A stretch of DNA of 64,000 nt from Thermoguttaceae bacterium (GTDB lineage: Bacteria > Planctomycetota > Planctomycetia > Pirellulales > Thermoguttaceae): assembly GCA_025060325.1 (NCBI GenBank), contig JANXBW010000004.1, positions 150,705-214,704 on the forward strand, written 5' to 3'. This document shows positions 27,846 to 38,319 of this stretch, piece after piece. The translations under genes were made by a program, and so were the position numbers. A model generated the notes under the pieces. It searched no databases and was not told where the DNA came from. It was given only the letters and a program-made list of their open reading frames with translations. Every line of letters starts with the position of its first letter. Position 1 is the first letter of the stretch.

Positions 27846-28562
27846 CCCGTCATCCCGTCTTGGGGCGAAAGCCCTAGTGCCAGCCGTGCGCCCCGGGCCT
27901 CCTGCCCCTTGATGGGAAGGTACTTGAAAGACCGATGACCCCGCAGAGTCAAAGCTTCGGCGCCACCCCGGCTAACCTCCAAAACTTGCTCGCAAGTTCA
28001 GCCAGGTCTATTTCCCTTTGGCGAAGCGGTCTCTTGTCTCGTAGCGTTTTCCCCGAAACTGCTGCGCGCCTTGGCCAGCCTGCGGTATGCTTCTGCAGTA
28101 CCAGGACCGCCTGATGCTCTCCAAGGTTGTGGCCGGGGCAATCCAAGGCTTCCCGTGAGCGACAAACCCGTCTTTCCATCACGTGCGGCAGTGACTGCAA
28201 AAAAAGCGGCCAAGCAGTGCACCCTCTGTTGCTTTCCCAGAACCGCCGGCGGCGAAGGTAGTGCCTCTAAGGCCGTTAGTGGAAGCGTCACGACTTACCC
28301 CGCCTTTACCGTGGTTGCGGGTTGCATCGAGTTATCAAGCGAATCAAAATCGGAACAACCCTCGCCGAGTGGTACTCCGGAGGGTTAGGGCCCTTCCTAA
28401 GGGACTAAAGTTGGAAAGACCGGACTTGCCTTCGGCGGAAATGGGCCGACGACCTTGGGTCAACCTGGCTCGTTGACCGGGGCGTTTTGCCGTCCCAGCC
28501 ATATAAAGCTTCCCGCCTCGAACGACGTTATCTCCATCCTGTAAGAGGAGGATCGCGTCGCA
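27846..28562. other. 717-bp intergenic gap
   Basis: No gene, hairpin terminator or repeat that I can support. A TATAAA at about 28502 could be a -10 for the downstream gene, but no matching -35 was found. Confidence 0.4.
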
Positions 28563-31013
28563 ATGACTCGCGCGCCTTTAGCTGCTTGCATAACCTTTGC
28601 TTTTATAGGAGCGTTTGCGGAAAGAAACGCGTTAGCTCAGGAACGGATGGTTCGCCTTAAGTTGACGCGACCTGATTCGTTCGTGGGGTGGGATCACGGC
28701 GGATCAACAACGGGCTGGCAAATTGACAACGGCAAATTTGTAGCGGAAGCGCCCGCCGCTTTGCTCCTTTCAGGATGGACTTTCGGCGATTTCGACCTGA
28801 CTCTTTTCTGGTCGGTCGGACCGGGCGGCGCAGCTCAGCTTGTGCTGCCGGAAGCCCCTAAAGGAGACCAATTGCACCTAGTCCTCTCCGCTGGTGGACA
28901 ATGTGGACGGCTTTCTTTTGCTGACAAAGAGCTTGCCCCGGGACGCGATCTGGGCATCAGGGCTAATCGATCAAACCGTCTCCACGTAGTGCGGAAAGGA
29001 AAGAAGCTTGAAGTGGGCATCAACGATCAGCGACTCTATGAAGCGGAACTTCCGACGGATAAGCGAGTTGGGTTAGGCATTCAGCCGCAGGCGGGGAAAG
29101 TCGCTTTCTGGGGAGTGGAAGTGGCGGAACCTGCCGGCTCCCCGATGTTTAATGGACAAGATTTCAGTGGTTGGTATACTCGGGGTGACATCCGACGGTG
29201 GCGGTATGAAGGGGGCGAAGTCGTCCTCGCCGGCCGTGCTGGCGACTACCTCCGCACGGAAAAAACTTATGGGAATTTCCTCTGGTGCTTGGAATTCAAG
29301 ATGCAAAAAGGTGGTAATTCCGGGCTTGGTTTACGCACCCCTCATGAGGGTTGGCCCACGGCCGACGGAATGGAACTCCAGTTGCTTGATACGCCCTACG
29401 ACGCCCAGATTGAAGACCAGCCGATGATGGCTGTTTACGGCCATGTGCCGCCCCTCGCCCGCGCCGATCGATCTGAACAGTGGAATCGTGTTGTTGTTAA
29501 AGCCGAAGGATACATGATTTCCGCCTGGGTGAACGGTCAGCTCGTTCAACACGTAAACACATTCCATCATCCGGAGCTGCGTCATCGCCCACTTGCAGGA
29601 TGGCTTGGTTTTCAGGACCACGGGGCGTGGATCCGCCTTAGGCAGGTGACATTGGCCGAGCTGCCCGAGGGGCTGGGCTTGGAAGCCTGGTATCAGCCCC
29701 AACCTCTATCTCCGCTTGCCGAGGTGCTAGACCGGCTTATCAATCCGGAGCGGCTGGCTTTGCCCACTAAGCTCACAAGCGAGCGAGTGTTTGCAGCAGT
29801 GACGGCTCCCGTGGGATCGGCTCCTGGGGAGAAGCAGGGGGGCGATGACTCGGCAAGCAGCAACGGGAGCTCGGAGTCTGGTGGCATCAATTCGACAGTG
29901 CTAGCGGATTTTGCCGGTCCGGCTGCGCTCACCGGCTTGACTCACTTCGGAGGTCGCTGCCGGCTGCGACTATTTTTCGACGGGGAGTTGCAACCCCGGT
30001 TGGAAGTGACGCCGGATGATTGGCACATAAAGTTGCCGACCATCGGAAAGGATCGTAATCCGCTTCTGACGTGTTTACCCTTTGCGCGCCGTTTGCGGAT
30101 CGAAGCGGTCGACGCTGAGCCTTGCCGATTTTACTTTGACCTGGTCCGCTTCCCAAGTCCCGAGGGTGTGACGACCTACCAGGATATCCGAACCACGTTC
30201 CCCCGAGGTTGGTTCGAAGCCGTCAACGCCATTCTCCGGTGGTTAGGCAGTGGGCGCTACCAGGAATTCTCGCCTTACGAACGGCAAGTTTCTGAGCCGT
30301 TGACACTAGGCCCGGGGGAGCGCAAAAAAACCCTCACCATTGAAGGTAGCGGTGTCGTTCGCTCCTGGAAGCTTCAGGCGCCGCGGCGTGTCCTCGAAAA
30401 TAATGACCTCTGGGTACAGATCTTCACTGACGGTCAGAAACAACCGTCGGTTGAAGCGCCGGTACGCTTCATCTTCCCAGGAGTCACCCGAAACTACGAA
30501 AATTATGTCTTTGCCGACCAGCGGGGATTCACCCTTTTTCTGCCGATGCCGTTTGCCAAAGGATGGGAGATGTATCTTGTCAACAGAGGGGGACGCACTC
30601 TGTCCGGCATAATCGCCAGCGCAACTGTGGACCGTAAAGGACCAAACGCCCAAGTGGGGGAGGTAGGCAGGCTTGTGGGCCGATTCTTCCCGGCTGCCAC
30701 GTCTGGGGAAATCATTCGCCTATCTGGTCAAGGCCGGATCGTGGGACTTGTTTACGAAGTTCCTATTCAGGGCGACGGCGGGATCTTTTCGGTCTTGGCT
30801 GATGGTCGCCCGATAGACGGCTGGGCCTGCGACAGTGTCGACGGTTGGGTCGGCCGGGCCGGCAACTTCCGCGCACTCCTGAGTGGGCGGGAAGGCCCCT
30901 TATGCTGGCGGTTCTTTCACCTGTCTCCCATTCAATTTCGCGAATCCCTATTAGTGACCTCCGGCAACGACCTGGTCGGTCCTAGGCTCGTGTTGTATTA
31001 CTCGCTGAAGTGA
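28563..31013 (+). CDS. secreted DUF1080 protein with DUF2961-like C-terminal half
   Basis: 816 residues. Residues 1-25 form a signal peptide ending at ALAQE. A first LamG-like beta-sandwich (about 30-195) is followed by a DUF1080 (3-keto-disaccharide hydrolase-like) domain opening with PMFNGQDFSGWYTRGD, with GGNSGLGLRTP and GMELQLLDTPYDAQIEDQP. After a Ser/Gly linker (about 415-440) the C-terminal half (about 445-816) shows LRLFFDGELQPRLEVTPDDW and LFLPMPFAKGWEMYLVNRG, the pattern of DUF2961 carbohydrate-related proteins. The ATG follows GAGGAGG. Both domain families are linked to sugar degradation in planctomycetes; the substrate is unknown. It has no close co-directional neighbour. Confidence 0.8.
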   Translation: MTRAPLAACITFAFIGAFAERNALAQERMVRLKLTRPDSFVGWDHGGSTTGWQIDNGKFVAEAPAALLLSGWTFGDFDLTLFWSVGPGGAAQLVLPEAPKGDQLHLVLSAGGQCGRLSFADKELAPGRDLGIRANRSNRLHVVRKGKKLEVGINDQRLYEAELPTDKRVGLGIQPQAGKVAFWGVEVAEPAGSPMFNGQDFSGWYTRGDIRRWRYEGGEVVLAGRAGDYLRTEKTYGNFLWCLEFKMQKGGNSGLGLRTPHEGWPTADGMELQLLDTPYDAQIEDQPMMAVYGHVPPLARADRSEQWNRVVVKAEGYMISAWVNGQLVQHVNTFHHPELRHRPLAGWLGFQDHGAWIRLRQVTLAELPEGLGLEAWYQPQPLSPLAEVLDRLINPERLALPTKLTSERVFAAVTAPVGSAPGEKQGGDDSASSNGSSESGGINSTVLADFAGPAALTGLTHFGGRCRLRLFFDGELQPRLEVTPDDWHIKLPTIGKDRNPLLTCLPFARRLRIEAVDAEPCRFYFDLVRFPSPEGVTTYQDIRTTFPRGWFEAVNAILRWLGSGRYQEFSPYERQVSEPLTLGPGERKKTLTIEGSGVVRSWKLQAPRRVLENNDLWVQIFTDGQKQPSVEAPVRFIFPGVTRNYENYVFADQRGFTLFLPMPFAKGWEMYLVNRGGRTLSGIIASATVDRKGPNAQVGEVGRLVGRFFPAATSGEIIRLSGQGRIVGLVYEVPIQGDGGIFSVLADGRPIDGWACDSVDGWVGRAGNFRALLSGREGPLCWRFFHLSPIQFRESLLVTSGNDLVGPRLVLYYSLK

Positions 31014-31604
31014 ACCGCGCAGGACTTCAGGGCAAGGGGCCCGATCAATTTGCAAGAAAGCTTAGTGAGCTGAGGGGCGTGATACCCCGGGGGATGCGGG
31101 GGATTTGTCTTTACTCGGCCAGCGGTCTAAAGCGTACTCCTCGCGGATTGAGCCCAGGGATTGCCGAGGCCTGCTCTCACCACCCCCGGAAGAAGGCCCG
31201 CACGTAACCCCCGCCACATTGGCCGGAAATTACTTTCGAAGCTTGGAAGAAGCCTCCCGAAAGACATTGTTTCCAAATCTACTAATCTTTAGGGGAGGCA
31301 CCGGGCCTGGCTGGTGCTTGAGTCTTTAAACCGGTAGGGTTTCCGCTTGCTGAATATTTCCCTTGCTGAATATTTCCGAAGGGGGCTGATTCCCTGGCAT
31401 CCACCCCTGAACGTATGGAAAAGACCCCCACAGGTGGGTAAAATTCTGCGACCTTGGCATCCGGGTTAATTGGGCGGATCCCATTGCCCGAGCAACACCT
31501 TAAGCGGGGCGACCCTCTGTGGCTGGAAATACGGACGGGCGATTACCCGGAGAATAATTGCCTGGTTGCGGTAATTGCCAGACGGAGCTTGTCGAAAGGT
31601 GAGC
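31014..31604. other. intergenic gap, about 590 bp
   Basis: No gene recognised. It holds an exact 16-bp tandem duplication at 31346-31377. Confidence 0.45.
31346..31377. repeat. exact tandem duplication, 2 x 16 bp
   Basis: CTTGCTGAATATTTCC occurs at 31346-31361 and again immediately at 31362-31377. It is upstream of the two-component gene pair. It may be replication slippage or a paired operator. Confidence 0.8.
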
Positions 31605-32246
31605 GTGGGACGGCTTCAACGGGAAAACCAGTTCCATAAATCTCTTCTCGAATTGGCGTTTGAGTTGCACGACGGGCCCACGCAAATCCTCTCGGCCGCT
31701 TTGATGGATCTAGAGGCGGCTCTGGGCACACGCGATCTGCCCGAGGACGCCGTCGTTAGAATCCGCGCCGCTCAGGCAAAACTCCGCTCGGGGCTGGCGG
31801 ACCTCCGCCGGCTTATCCGCGCATTGGAAGGCGAGAACTTTCTCCCGCACCAAACCCGGAGTTTAGCTGAGCTCGTCCAGGAACTTGCCGATGACCTTCG
31901 GCTACGAGAGGTGACAGTCCGGGTGGCCATGCACGGTCGTCTTGAGGTGGTGCCCGGCACGACCACCAACCAGGCGTGGCGCATCATCCAGGAGGCAACA
32001 AGTAACGCGCTTCGCCACGGCAAAGCAAAAACGATCTGGCTCAGTGCCTTGGTGGTTGGGGAGACGCTTCAGATTTGCGTGCGCGACTTTGGGGTGGGTT
32101 TTGAGCCGGAGAAAACATGTGTTCACGGCATAGGGCTTCGCTCGATGGCGGAGCGGGCCGCCCGCCGAGGCGGGCAACTCTGGGTAGAAAGCTCGCCAGG
32201 GCGAGGCACTCGCGTCTTTGCCGAGCTACCGATTAGCTCGTGGTAA
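31605..32246 (+). CDS. NarL-type sensor histidine kinase (HisKA_3)
   Basis: Soluble kinase of 213 residues. The dimerisation helix carries the phospho-accepting His in FELHDGPTQIL, as in NarX/DesK-type kinases. The ATP-binding domain shows the N-box EATSNALRHGKA, G1 RDFGVGFEPEKT and G2 GIGLRSMAERAARRGGQ. There is no sensor domain or membrane helix. The start is uncertain: GTG 31605 follows AAAGGTG, and TTG 31575 would add ten residues. A LuxR/NarL response regulator follows 229 bp downstream and is the natural partner. Confidence 0.82.
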   Translation: MGRLQRENQFHKSLLELAFELHDGPTQILSAALMDLEAALGTRDLPEDAVVRIRAAQAKLRSGLADLRRLIRALEGENFLPHQTRSLAELVQELADDLRLREVTVRVAMHGRLEVVPGTTTNQAWRIIQEATSNALRHGKAKTIWLSALVVGETLQICVRDFGVGFEPEKTCVHGIGLRSMAERAARRGGQLWVESSPGRGTRVFAELPISSW

Positions 32247-32475
32247 GACTTGGCCCTTCCAACCTGTTTACACACTGGGTACAAAAGGTGGCGATCTTAC
32301 AAACGTACACGAACGGCCGCGTGACTATCACGCACGGAGGCTTGTGGCGGGTTTGGCGAGCTAACAAGTGTTCAGCCTTTAAAGTTTGCCGGGCTTTCAC
32401 GCAGTATCAGAACTGAAAACTTGAACCGTAACCTGACACCGGGTAACTAGTTTTGCTCCGAGTGAGGAGGCACTT

Positions 32476-33129
32476 ATGACTCAGCGGTCAAAGGAAAGCA
32501 AGATTCGACTCCTTATCGCCGATGACCACGAGATGGTGCGGATTGGGCTGCGGACCATGCTTGCCGACACCAATATCGAGGTGGTAGCCGAGGTTGCCAC
32601 CGGTGAGGCGGCCGTCAACTATGTTTCCCAGCATCCTGTGGATGTTGTCCTTCTTGACCTGCGGATGCCAGACGGTGACGGCTTAAGCGCTTTGGCTCGC
32701 ATGAAGTTGGCAAAACCGGAACTGCCGGTTGTGATCCTTTCTAATTACGACAATCCGAGCTTCATTGCCCGCGCCGTAGCTTTAGGGGCCAACGCATTCC
32801 TGCTGAAAGATTGCAGCCGCGAAAAGCTTATCGACACGATTCAGCGGGCCGCCAAAAAGGAAAGCTTGTGGACGCGGGAGGAGCTCCGTCGAATCACAGG
32901 CGCGCTAGCAGCTCCCCGACCGGCCTCCGATATTGACGTCCCACTGACTGAACGGGAATTCTTGGTATTGCGGCACGTGGCCAATGGCTTGACAAATAAG
33001 GAAATTGCCGAAGCGATGAAGATCAGCTACGAAACGGTCAAGGAGCACGTTCAGCACATATTGCGAAAGCTTGGTGTTTCCGACCGAACTCAAGCCGCCG
33101 TGTGGGCCGTCCGGAAGAACCTTGTCTAG
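32476..33129 (+). CDS. NarL/LuxR-family response regulator
   Basis: 217 residues. The receiver domain has the acidic pair D16-D17, the phospho-accepting Asp at 61 (LLDLRMPDGDG) and the conserved Lys at 111 (AFLLKDCS). The C-terminal LuxR-type helix-turn-helix (about 157-217) reads LTEREFLVLRHVANGLTNKE, then IAEAMKISYETVKEHVQHIL. It is likely a DNA-binding regulator phosphorylated by the HisKA_3 kinase encoded just upstream. ATG 32476 is supported by GTGAGGAGG. Target genes are unknown. Confidence 0.93.
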   Translation: MTQRSKESKIRLLIADDHEMVRIGLRTMLADTNIEVVAEVATGEAAVNYVSQHPVDVVLLDLRMPDGDGLSALARMKLAKPELPVVILSNYDNPSFIARAVALGANAFLLKDCSREKLIDTIQRAAKKESLWTREELRRITGALAAPRPASDIDVPLTEREFLVLRHVANGLTNKEIAEAMKISYETVKEHVQHILRKLGVSDRTQAAVWAVRKNLV

Positions 33130-33413
33130 CAGCGTTAACACCCAGGGTTGCGGGCCAAGTCGGCGGCGTTGAGCCAGGATTGATTCCGTCGCTTAAGCCC
33201 TGCGCCCCATGGCCATCCTTATGGGCCCGCCCTCTCGTCAAAATAATCCCCAATTTAAAGCTGGCAGAGGTGGAAATCGGTAGATCCCTCTGCTAAACCA
33301 TCTATGTCTTCCGCTTGCCATGTTCGGATAACGCGATGACATTTACCAAATGAAGGCGAGGTGCTTCAAGATCGGCGTAAACGCTTGCTGGAACGAGGCG
33401 AAGGAACCGCTTT

Positions 33414-34799
33414 ATGGCCAAACCCACGGACATTCGGATTGTGGACATATCCGCCAGCACCGCGCGGTATGCTTATCGAGCGCCTGTAAAATTCGGTGGC
33501 CGGGTGGTCACTGATGCCCTCATTTTCGATGTCGAGGTAGTGGTGGAAACTCGCTCGGGGAAGCGTGGCCGCGGTTTCGGCTCCATGCCGATGGGCAATA
33601 TCTGGGCCTGGCCGTCGACCAAAGTGCCAACCGACCAGACCCTTCAGGCCATGGTTGCTTTAGCCAATCGTGTAGTGGCAGAGGCAGGTCGGTTTGTTGA
33701 CGAAGGTCACCCTTTGGAAATCACCCATTCACTCGGCCAAAGTTACAATCGGCTGGCCGAGCAGGTAGCAAGGGAGCTCAATCTGCCGGAGCCAATCCCC
33801 CGGCTTGCGCAACTGGTGGCCGCCAGCCCCACCGAAGCTGCTATTTTTGACGCACAAGGAAAGGCAGTAGGGGAAAACTGCTATAACCTGCTCGGGCCCA
33901 CATTCGTCAACTACGATTTGGCCCACTACCTCAGCGCAGAGTTTGCTGGCGAGTACCTGGATCAGTACACCTTGCGCCAGCCCAAGCCGCGAATGCCGCT
34001 TTATCATTTAATTGGGGCGCTTGACCCCCTCACGCCGGCCGAGGTCACCCAGCCCATTGGCGACGGGCTTCCCGAGACCTTAGGCGAGTGGATCCTTTAC
34101 AATGGGCTTACCCATCTAAAAGTAAAACTTGCCGGCGATGACCTCCGCTGGGATATTGACCGAATGCTTTCCGTGGAGAAAGTAGCGGCCGAGGCCCAAC
34201 GGAAGCGTGGGTGCCACCAGTGGTGGTATTCCGCAGACTTTAACGAGCGCTGCCCTAACGTCGACTATGTACTTGAGTTTCTGGCCAAGGTGAAGGAGTC
34301 TTCCCCGGAAGCGTTCGATCGCCTGCAATATATCGAACAACCCACTCACCGGGACCTCGCAGCCCATCCGGAAAACCGAATGCACCAAGCTGCGCGGATC
34401 AAGCCGGTCGTCATTGACGAGTCGCTTGTCGACTTTGAAAGCCTGCTTCTTGCTCGGCAGCTTGGTTATTCCGGAGTGGCCTTAAAAGCTTGTAAAGGCC
34501 ATAGCGAAGCTTTGCTTGCTGCCGCTGCTGCACAAAAGTATAAGATGTTCCTCTGCGTTCAGGATCTGACGTGCCCCGGCTATTCCTTCTTGCACTCCGC
34601 TAGCTTATCCGCGCGTATTCCCGGCGTGGCGGCCATCGAAGGCAATGCCCGGCAATATTGTCCGGCGGCTAACCGGGGGTGGGAGGAGGCTTATCCCACG
34701 ATGTTCCGTATCACAGACGGAACTGTGGGAACCGAGGTCCTGTGCGGACCGGGACTCGGCTTTCGCCATTTAAGAGAGCTGGGAATCTCAGCTTCCTAA
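33414..34799 (+). CDS. enolase-superfamily (mandelate racemase/MLE-like) enzyme
   Basis: 461 residues with a capping domain and a TIM barrel. Superfamily residues are visible: the catalytic KVK at 236-238, a metal ligand in WWYSADFNERC, YIEQPTHRD, VVIDESLVDF, and a second lysine in VALKACKGHSE on the sixth strand. Paired lysines on strands two and six point to the muconate-lactonising/dipeptide-epimerase subgroup rather than mandelate racemase, but the protein is about 90 residues longer than those enzymes. Its reaction cannot be deduced; sugar-acid dehydration or racemisation are the usual options. No pathway neighbours help. ATG 33414 is preceded only by a weak GAAGG. Confidence 0.78.
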   Translation: MAKPTDIRIVDISASTARYAYRAPVKFGGRVVTDALIFDVEVVVETRSGKRGRGFGSMPMGNIWAWPSTKVPTDQTLQAMVALANRVVAEAGRFVDEGHPLEITHSLGQSYNRLAEQVARELNLPEPIPRLAQLVAASPTEAAIFDAQGKAVGENCYNLLGPTFVNYDLAHYLSAEFAGEYLDQYTLRQPKPRMPLYHLIGALDPLTPAEVTQPIGDGLPETLGEWILYNGLTHLKVKLAGDDLRWDIDRMLSVEKVAAEAQRKRGCHQWWYSADFNERCPNVDYVLEFLAKVKESSPEAFDRLQYIEQPTHRDLAAHPENRMHQAARIKPVVIDESLVDFESLLLARQLGYSGVALKACKGHSEALLAAAAAQKYKMFLCVQDLTCPGYSFLHSASLSARIPGVAAIEGNARQYCPAANRGWEEAYPTMFRITDGTVGTEVLCGPGLGFRHLRELGISAS

Positions 34800-35115
34800 G
34801 CGGCCAGGTTGGCCATCAGATGCTCGCTCGGGAGCCCTGTTTGATCATCCGTTCACGTGTGGCGGTAACTGCCCAGCTGCCTTCCTGGGAATTGCCGGTC
34901 ACCCGGCGTACCACGACAAGTCGTTTAAACCTCCCACCCATGGACGTGTACTTCGCACTGCCGGGATACGGGCCAATCGGGCCACCGCCTCTAGTGCCAC
35001 GGCGCAAAGCAAGTCTCACACAGGAGTTAGGCTTGCTTTCCTAGTGGTCTTGGCAACCGGGGACCTCCTTTCCCCGGAGAGCTGTCAAGAGCGCTTGCCC
35101 CGAATGGGGAATCTT
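34800..35115. other. intergenic gap between convergent genes, 316 bp
   Basis: No gene or clear terminator hairpin recognised between the enolase-superfamily gene and the minus-strand DUF1559 gene. Confidence 0.35.
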
Positions 35116-36033
35116 TTACTCGATGACCGACTCGCCCTTTCCACGGGTGCTAAGGGACCTGTAGACGGCTAGATCTATAGTATCCCGAACGAAGCGCACT
35201 GACCCGTCCCCAAAAACGAAATTAGCCCCGCCCGGATGAAAACTCGAGAAGCCGTGGGCATGAGGTCCACGATAATTCAGTTTGACTTCGGTCGAGCCTA
35301 ATATCATCCCGGGGAAGCACTCGTTGCCAGGCGGTGTGCCGACCCACGTGGCATAGCCCCGATCGGATGCCCGCTCGCCTGCCAGGAATGTTTGGCTCAG
35401 TCCGTCAGTAACCTGGGCCAAGTCAAGAAAGCTGTTATGGAATAACACGCCATCCCCGCGGCATTGGTTGCCAATGGGCAGATCGGCGCAAACGTGAAGA
35501 TCGTCGGGGCCGAAGTTGCCCACATAGTTTGAGGTTGCAAACTCAAGATCCTCCCCCGGGTGGCTACCGTGATCCTCGTCAGCCAAGTCATGTAAATGAA
35601 ATGTATCTTGGCCGGTGTCCGACGGGCACCGATAGATTGGCACTTTAAAAACTCTCGCCGTAGCATGCAAATCCTCGGTTACCCAACGGCGATAGTCGAT
35701 CAAGTTCTTCTCGATATTGGCTTGTTCTAGAAACGGAAGTATAACCGCCGCCCACGCCCAGCCCGTTGGGCCGGAGGTATAGGGGCGCCACGGCATTGCG
35801 GGATCGACGCCCACCCAGGCGGCAGGCAATCGCCTATAAACATCATGATACATTTGCAAAGCTAAACCAATCTGCCTCAGGTTGTTGGAGCACTGTGCTC
35901 GCCTGGCTGCCTCTCGAGCCGCTTGAACCGCCGGTAATAGAAGACCAATAAGCAGCCCGATAATCGCGATCACAACCAGTAGTTCCACAAGCGTAAATCC
36001 GTGCCGGTGCAAATCGTGAGACCGCCGGTTCAT
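35116..36033 (-). CDS. DUF1559 protein with prepilin-type N terminus
   Basis: 305 residues. The type IV prepilin signal [20 protein letters not shown], then [20 protein letters not shown], starts at about residue 11. The DUF1559 body has [41 protein letters not shown] and the C-terminal [23 protein letters not shown] 36033 was preferred over 36054 because GGAGGCGAAG precedes it. It differs clearly from the other DUF1559 gene at 19735-20712 outside the N-terminal helix. Role unknown; secretion by a type II/IV-pilus-like system is the family expectation. Confidence 0.9.
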   Translation of the reverse strand: MNRRSHDLHRHGFTLVELLVVIAIIGLLIGLLLPAVQAAREAARRAQCSNNLRQIGLALQMYHDVYRRLPAAWVGVDPAMPWRPYTSGPTGWAWAAVILPFLEQANIEKNLIDYRRWVTEDLHATARVFKVPIYRCPSDTGQDTFHLHDLADEDHGSHPGEDLEFATSNYVGNFGPDDLHVCADLPIGNQCRGDGVLFHNSFLDLAQVTDGLSQTFLAGERASDRGYATWVGTPPGNECFPGMILGSTEVKLNYRGPHAHGFSSFHPGGANFVFGDGSVRFVRDTIDLAVYRSLSTRGKGESVIE

Positions 36034-36467
36034 CGTCTTCGCCTCCGCCGTCAATGTAGTATCAGCTGGTTTACCCGATTTCTTAGGTAGTCAACTGAGT
36101 GGTTGACAAAGCCTGGACAGAGGGGAACTTTGTTTTTGCCCAAGGACCCTGGGAGCAAACGGACTTAACTGATCGGATGGACAGGTTCCGTACTAGAAGG
36201 CTTGCGATGCAATCAGCTCTGCCAGGCCGAGCGTACCGCCGATCATGGTTTTGAACTAGACTCCGGGAAGTGGTAGCCCACTACCCGCCCATGAGATCAC
36301 TGCGGCACGACTCATCCAGCGATGCCTTCAAGGGATTTTGGCCGGCCCAACTGACTTCGGTTCTTGCCGAACCGGGCAAAGCCGAAGACACGCATCAGAC
36401 CAGCGTCTTTCGGGCGTGCTCGGGCGGCAAACCTAGCAAACTCCTACGTCCCTAGGCCGGCGAAAAG
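36034..36467. other. intergenic gap, 434 bp
   Basis: No gene recognised. The promoter of the downstream DUF1559 gene is expected here. Confidence 0.35.
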
Positions 36468-36947
36468 TCACGCAAACAAGACAAGCGGAGGCGCCCGGCT
36501 GAGGTATCCCCGGGGGAAGTCACCGGGAGAAACCGGGAGATCTACTGGCGAAAAAGACCATGCGCTAAATCGCTCACTTGGAAGGAGAGGTTTAAGCGAG
36601 CAAATCGACTTAAGTGCCAAGAACTGGCAACTGGGGCAGTCAAGCACAACCCACGCCAGATCTTTGCCGGCGGGTGCCTCGGCACGGATCGCGCAATCGG
36701 TCAAACAAAAAGAATAAGCGGGAGCTGGCCCCCTAAAACCTTCCGGCCGAAACACTCCGGAGCACCACCCAGGACATGCCGAAGAGGGATTCCGCGGGAA
36801 AACCGAATGCTGACTTAAATCCCCCGTGGAGCGCCGGGCGAATTTCCCAGAAAAATCGTGAAAATGGAAAACATTACTGACAAAGAGGGCGGCCACGTAG
36901 CCAAGCACTGCCAACCATCGTAGAGTCTTGCGGCTACTGGCTGCCAT
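36468..36947 (-). CDS. small membrane-anchored Cys/His-containing protein, unknown
   Basis: 159 residues from ATG 36947 (a TTG at 36971 is possible). One hydrophobic helix (WLAVLGYVAALFVSNVF, about 12-28) is followed by HFHDF and several cysteines, including CPGWC and CPSCQFLAL, an arrangement seen in small exported metal-related or regulatory proteins. The protein is otherwise low in regular motifs. It is upstream of, and co-directional with, the DUF1559 gene. No function can be assigned; that it is a gene at all is likely but not certain. Confidence 0.5.
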   Translation of the reverse strand: MAASSRKTLRWLAVLGYVAALFVSNVFHFHDFSGKFARRSTGDLSQHSVFPRNPSSACPGWCSGVFRPEGFRGPAPAYSFCLTDCAIRAEAPAGKDLAWVVLDCPSCQFLALKSICSLKPLLPSERFSAWSFSPVDLPVSPGDFPRGYLSRAPPLVLFA

Positions 36948-37572
36948 GATGCGATTTCCGCGAGGTGACAAATTCGCAGATTGCTTGTCGGCTCAAATGA
37001 GAATTAAAAAGCCCCGGAGAGATCACGAAACCACCGAAAAGGGGACAACGTTCCTACCGGTCCTTAGTTGCCCGACTTCGTTCTTGTGGCGGCGGCCCCG
37101 GTATCGGCTGCGACTTCGGTGACATTTTTTCGGCTAGACGACCGAGAGTCAAACGACTGCCAGCGCACGAGGTTGAGCACTTTCTTAAAGGCTTCCCCGG
37201 CGCACGGCCCCTGCGGGGAAACCTCGCGGGCGCCCTTGAAAGGGCAAGGGTAGGCTTGAAAAGAAAACCACGGGGGTAAAAAATGGTGGATTTCGCGTCC
37301 CAAACCGCCACCTGCACGAGCTTGCGGCTCAACTCCGGGCGGACTCGAAGCTCAGATTATACCTAAGTAAATTAGTGCAAGAAGTGAATTGACATCACCC
37401 ACTCCGTTGGTCCGTGTAGTCTTCGGAGCAAACTGCGGTTTGGGACTTGGTGCCGAACAGGACATAAGTGAGGACCGCGAACGGTTTAGGGGCCTTAATT
37501 GCCGCCCCGGAAATGTGATTTGTCCAGAAATCGAAGCTCGATTGGGAGGCTGAAAGGAGCGGTAAGTTCTCG
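36948..37572. other. intergenic gap before the ribosomal-protein string, 625 bp
   Basis: No gene recognised. It must carry the promoter for the rplY-pth-rpsF-ssb-rplI group. Confidence 0.4.
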
Positions 37573-38205
37573 ATGTTTGAACAGCTAAAGGTCCAAGTGC
37601 GATCCGATTTCGGAACCCAGCGGTGCACGCGACTCCGCCGCGCGGGATTGGTCCCGGCAGTGCTGTACGGCCAAAAAAAGCCAAATGTCCATCTAGCCGT
37701 CCCAGCCCATGAGCTTGAGGCGATTGTGCGTCACGGGGGGCGGATGGTTCGGCTCACCGGCGATATCGAAGAGGAAGCTCTCATCAAGGAAGTGCAGTGG
37801 GACACATGGGGCGTGCATATTCTGCATGTGGACTTCACCCGGGTATCCGCTAAGGACCGGGTTCGTGTAACCGTGCCGCTGCATCTTCGCGGTGAGGCCC
37901 CAGGCAGCAGGGAGGGGGGAGTGGTTGAGCATCTGCTCCACACATTGGAATTAGAGTGCGAAGCCGGCGAGGTGCCGGAAGAAATCCACGTCGTGATCAA
38001 CGAACTGCACGTCGGGGGTGCTATTACCGTTGGACAGCTGCCCTTGCCGAAAAGTGCAGTGCCCCTTGTAGACAAAGATACGGTTGTCGCTCGGTGCGTC
38101 GTACCGGCTGAAGTTCCGGAGGCGGAGGAAGCCGTGGCAGCTCCGGCTGAGAAGGAGCCAGAGCTCATCCGCCGACGTGAGAAAGAGGAAGAAGAGGAAG
38201 AGTAA
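37573..38205 (+). CDS. rplY: 50S ribosomal protein L25 (Ctc type)
   Basis: Binds 5S rRNA. This is the two-domain Ctc/TL5 form of 210 residues: an N-terminal L25 domain (RRAGLVPAVLYGQKKP, HILHVDFTRVS) and a C-terminal beta domain (VTVPLHLRGEAPGS, VDKDTVVARCV). The tail is strongly acidic (a run of glutamates), which is common in this family. ATG 37573 is preceded by AAAGGAG. pth follows 114 bp downstream, the usual order. Confidence 0.95.
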   Translation: MFEQLKVQVRSDFGTQRCTRLRRAGLVPAVLYGQKKPNVHLAVPAHELEAIVRHGGRMVRLTGDIEEEALIKEVQWDTWGVHILHVDFTRVSAKDRVRVTVPLHLRGEAPGSREGGVVEHLLHTLELECEAGEVPEEIHVVINELHVGGAITVGQLPLPKSAVPLVDKDTVVARCVVPAEVPEAEEAVAAPAEKEPELIRRREKEEEEEE

Positions 38206-38319
38206 GAGGGGTTTGGTGCAATCGGGCAAGCTAGCCGCGTGGATGCCTCACGGTGGTTACGTTTTGTGGAAGATTGGTGGCGGCGGTGGCGCTCTGGTAA
38301 GCCGGGGCGGCAAGAGGAT

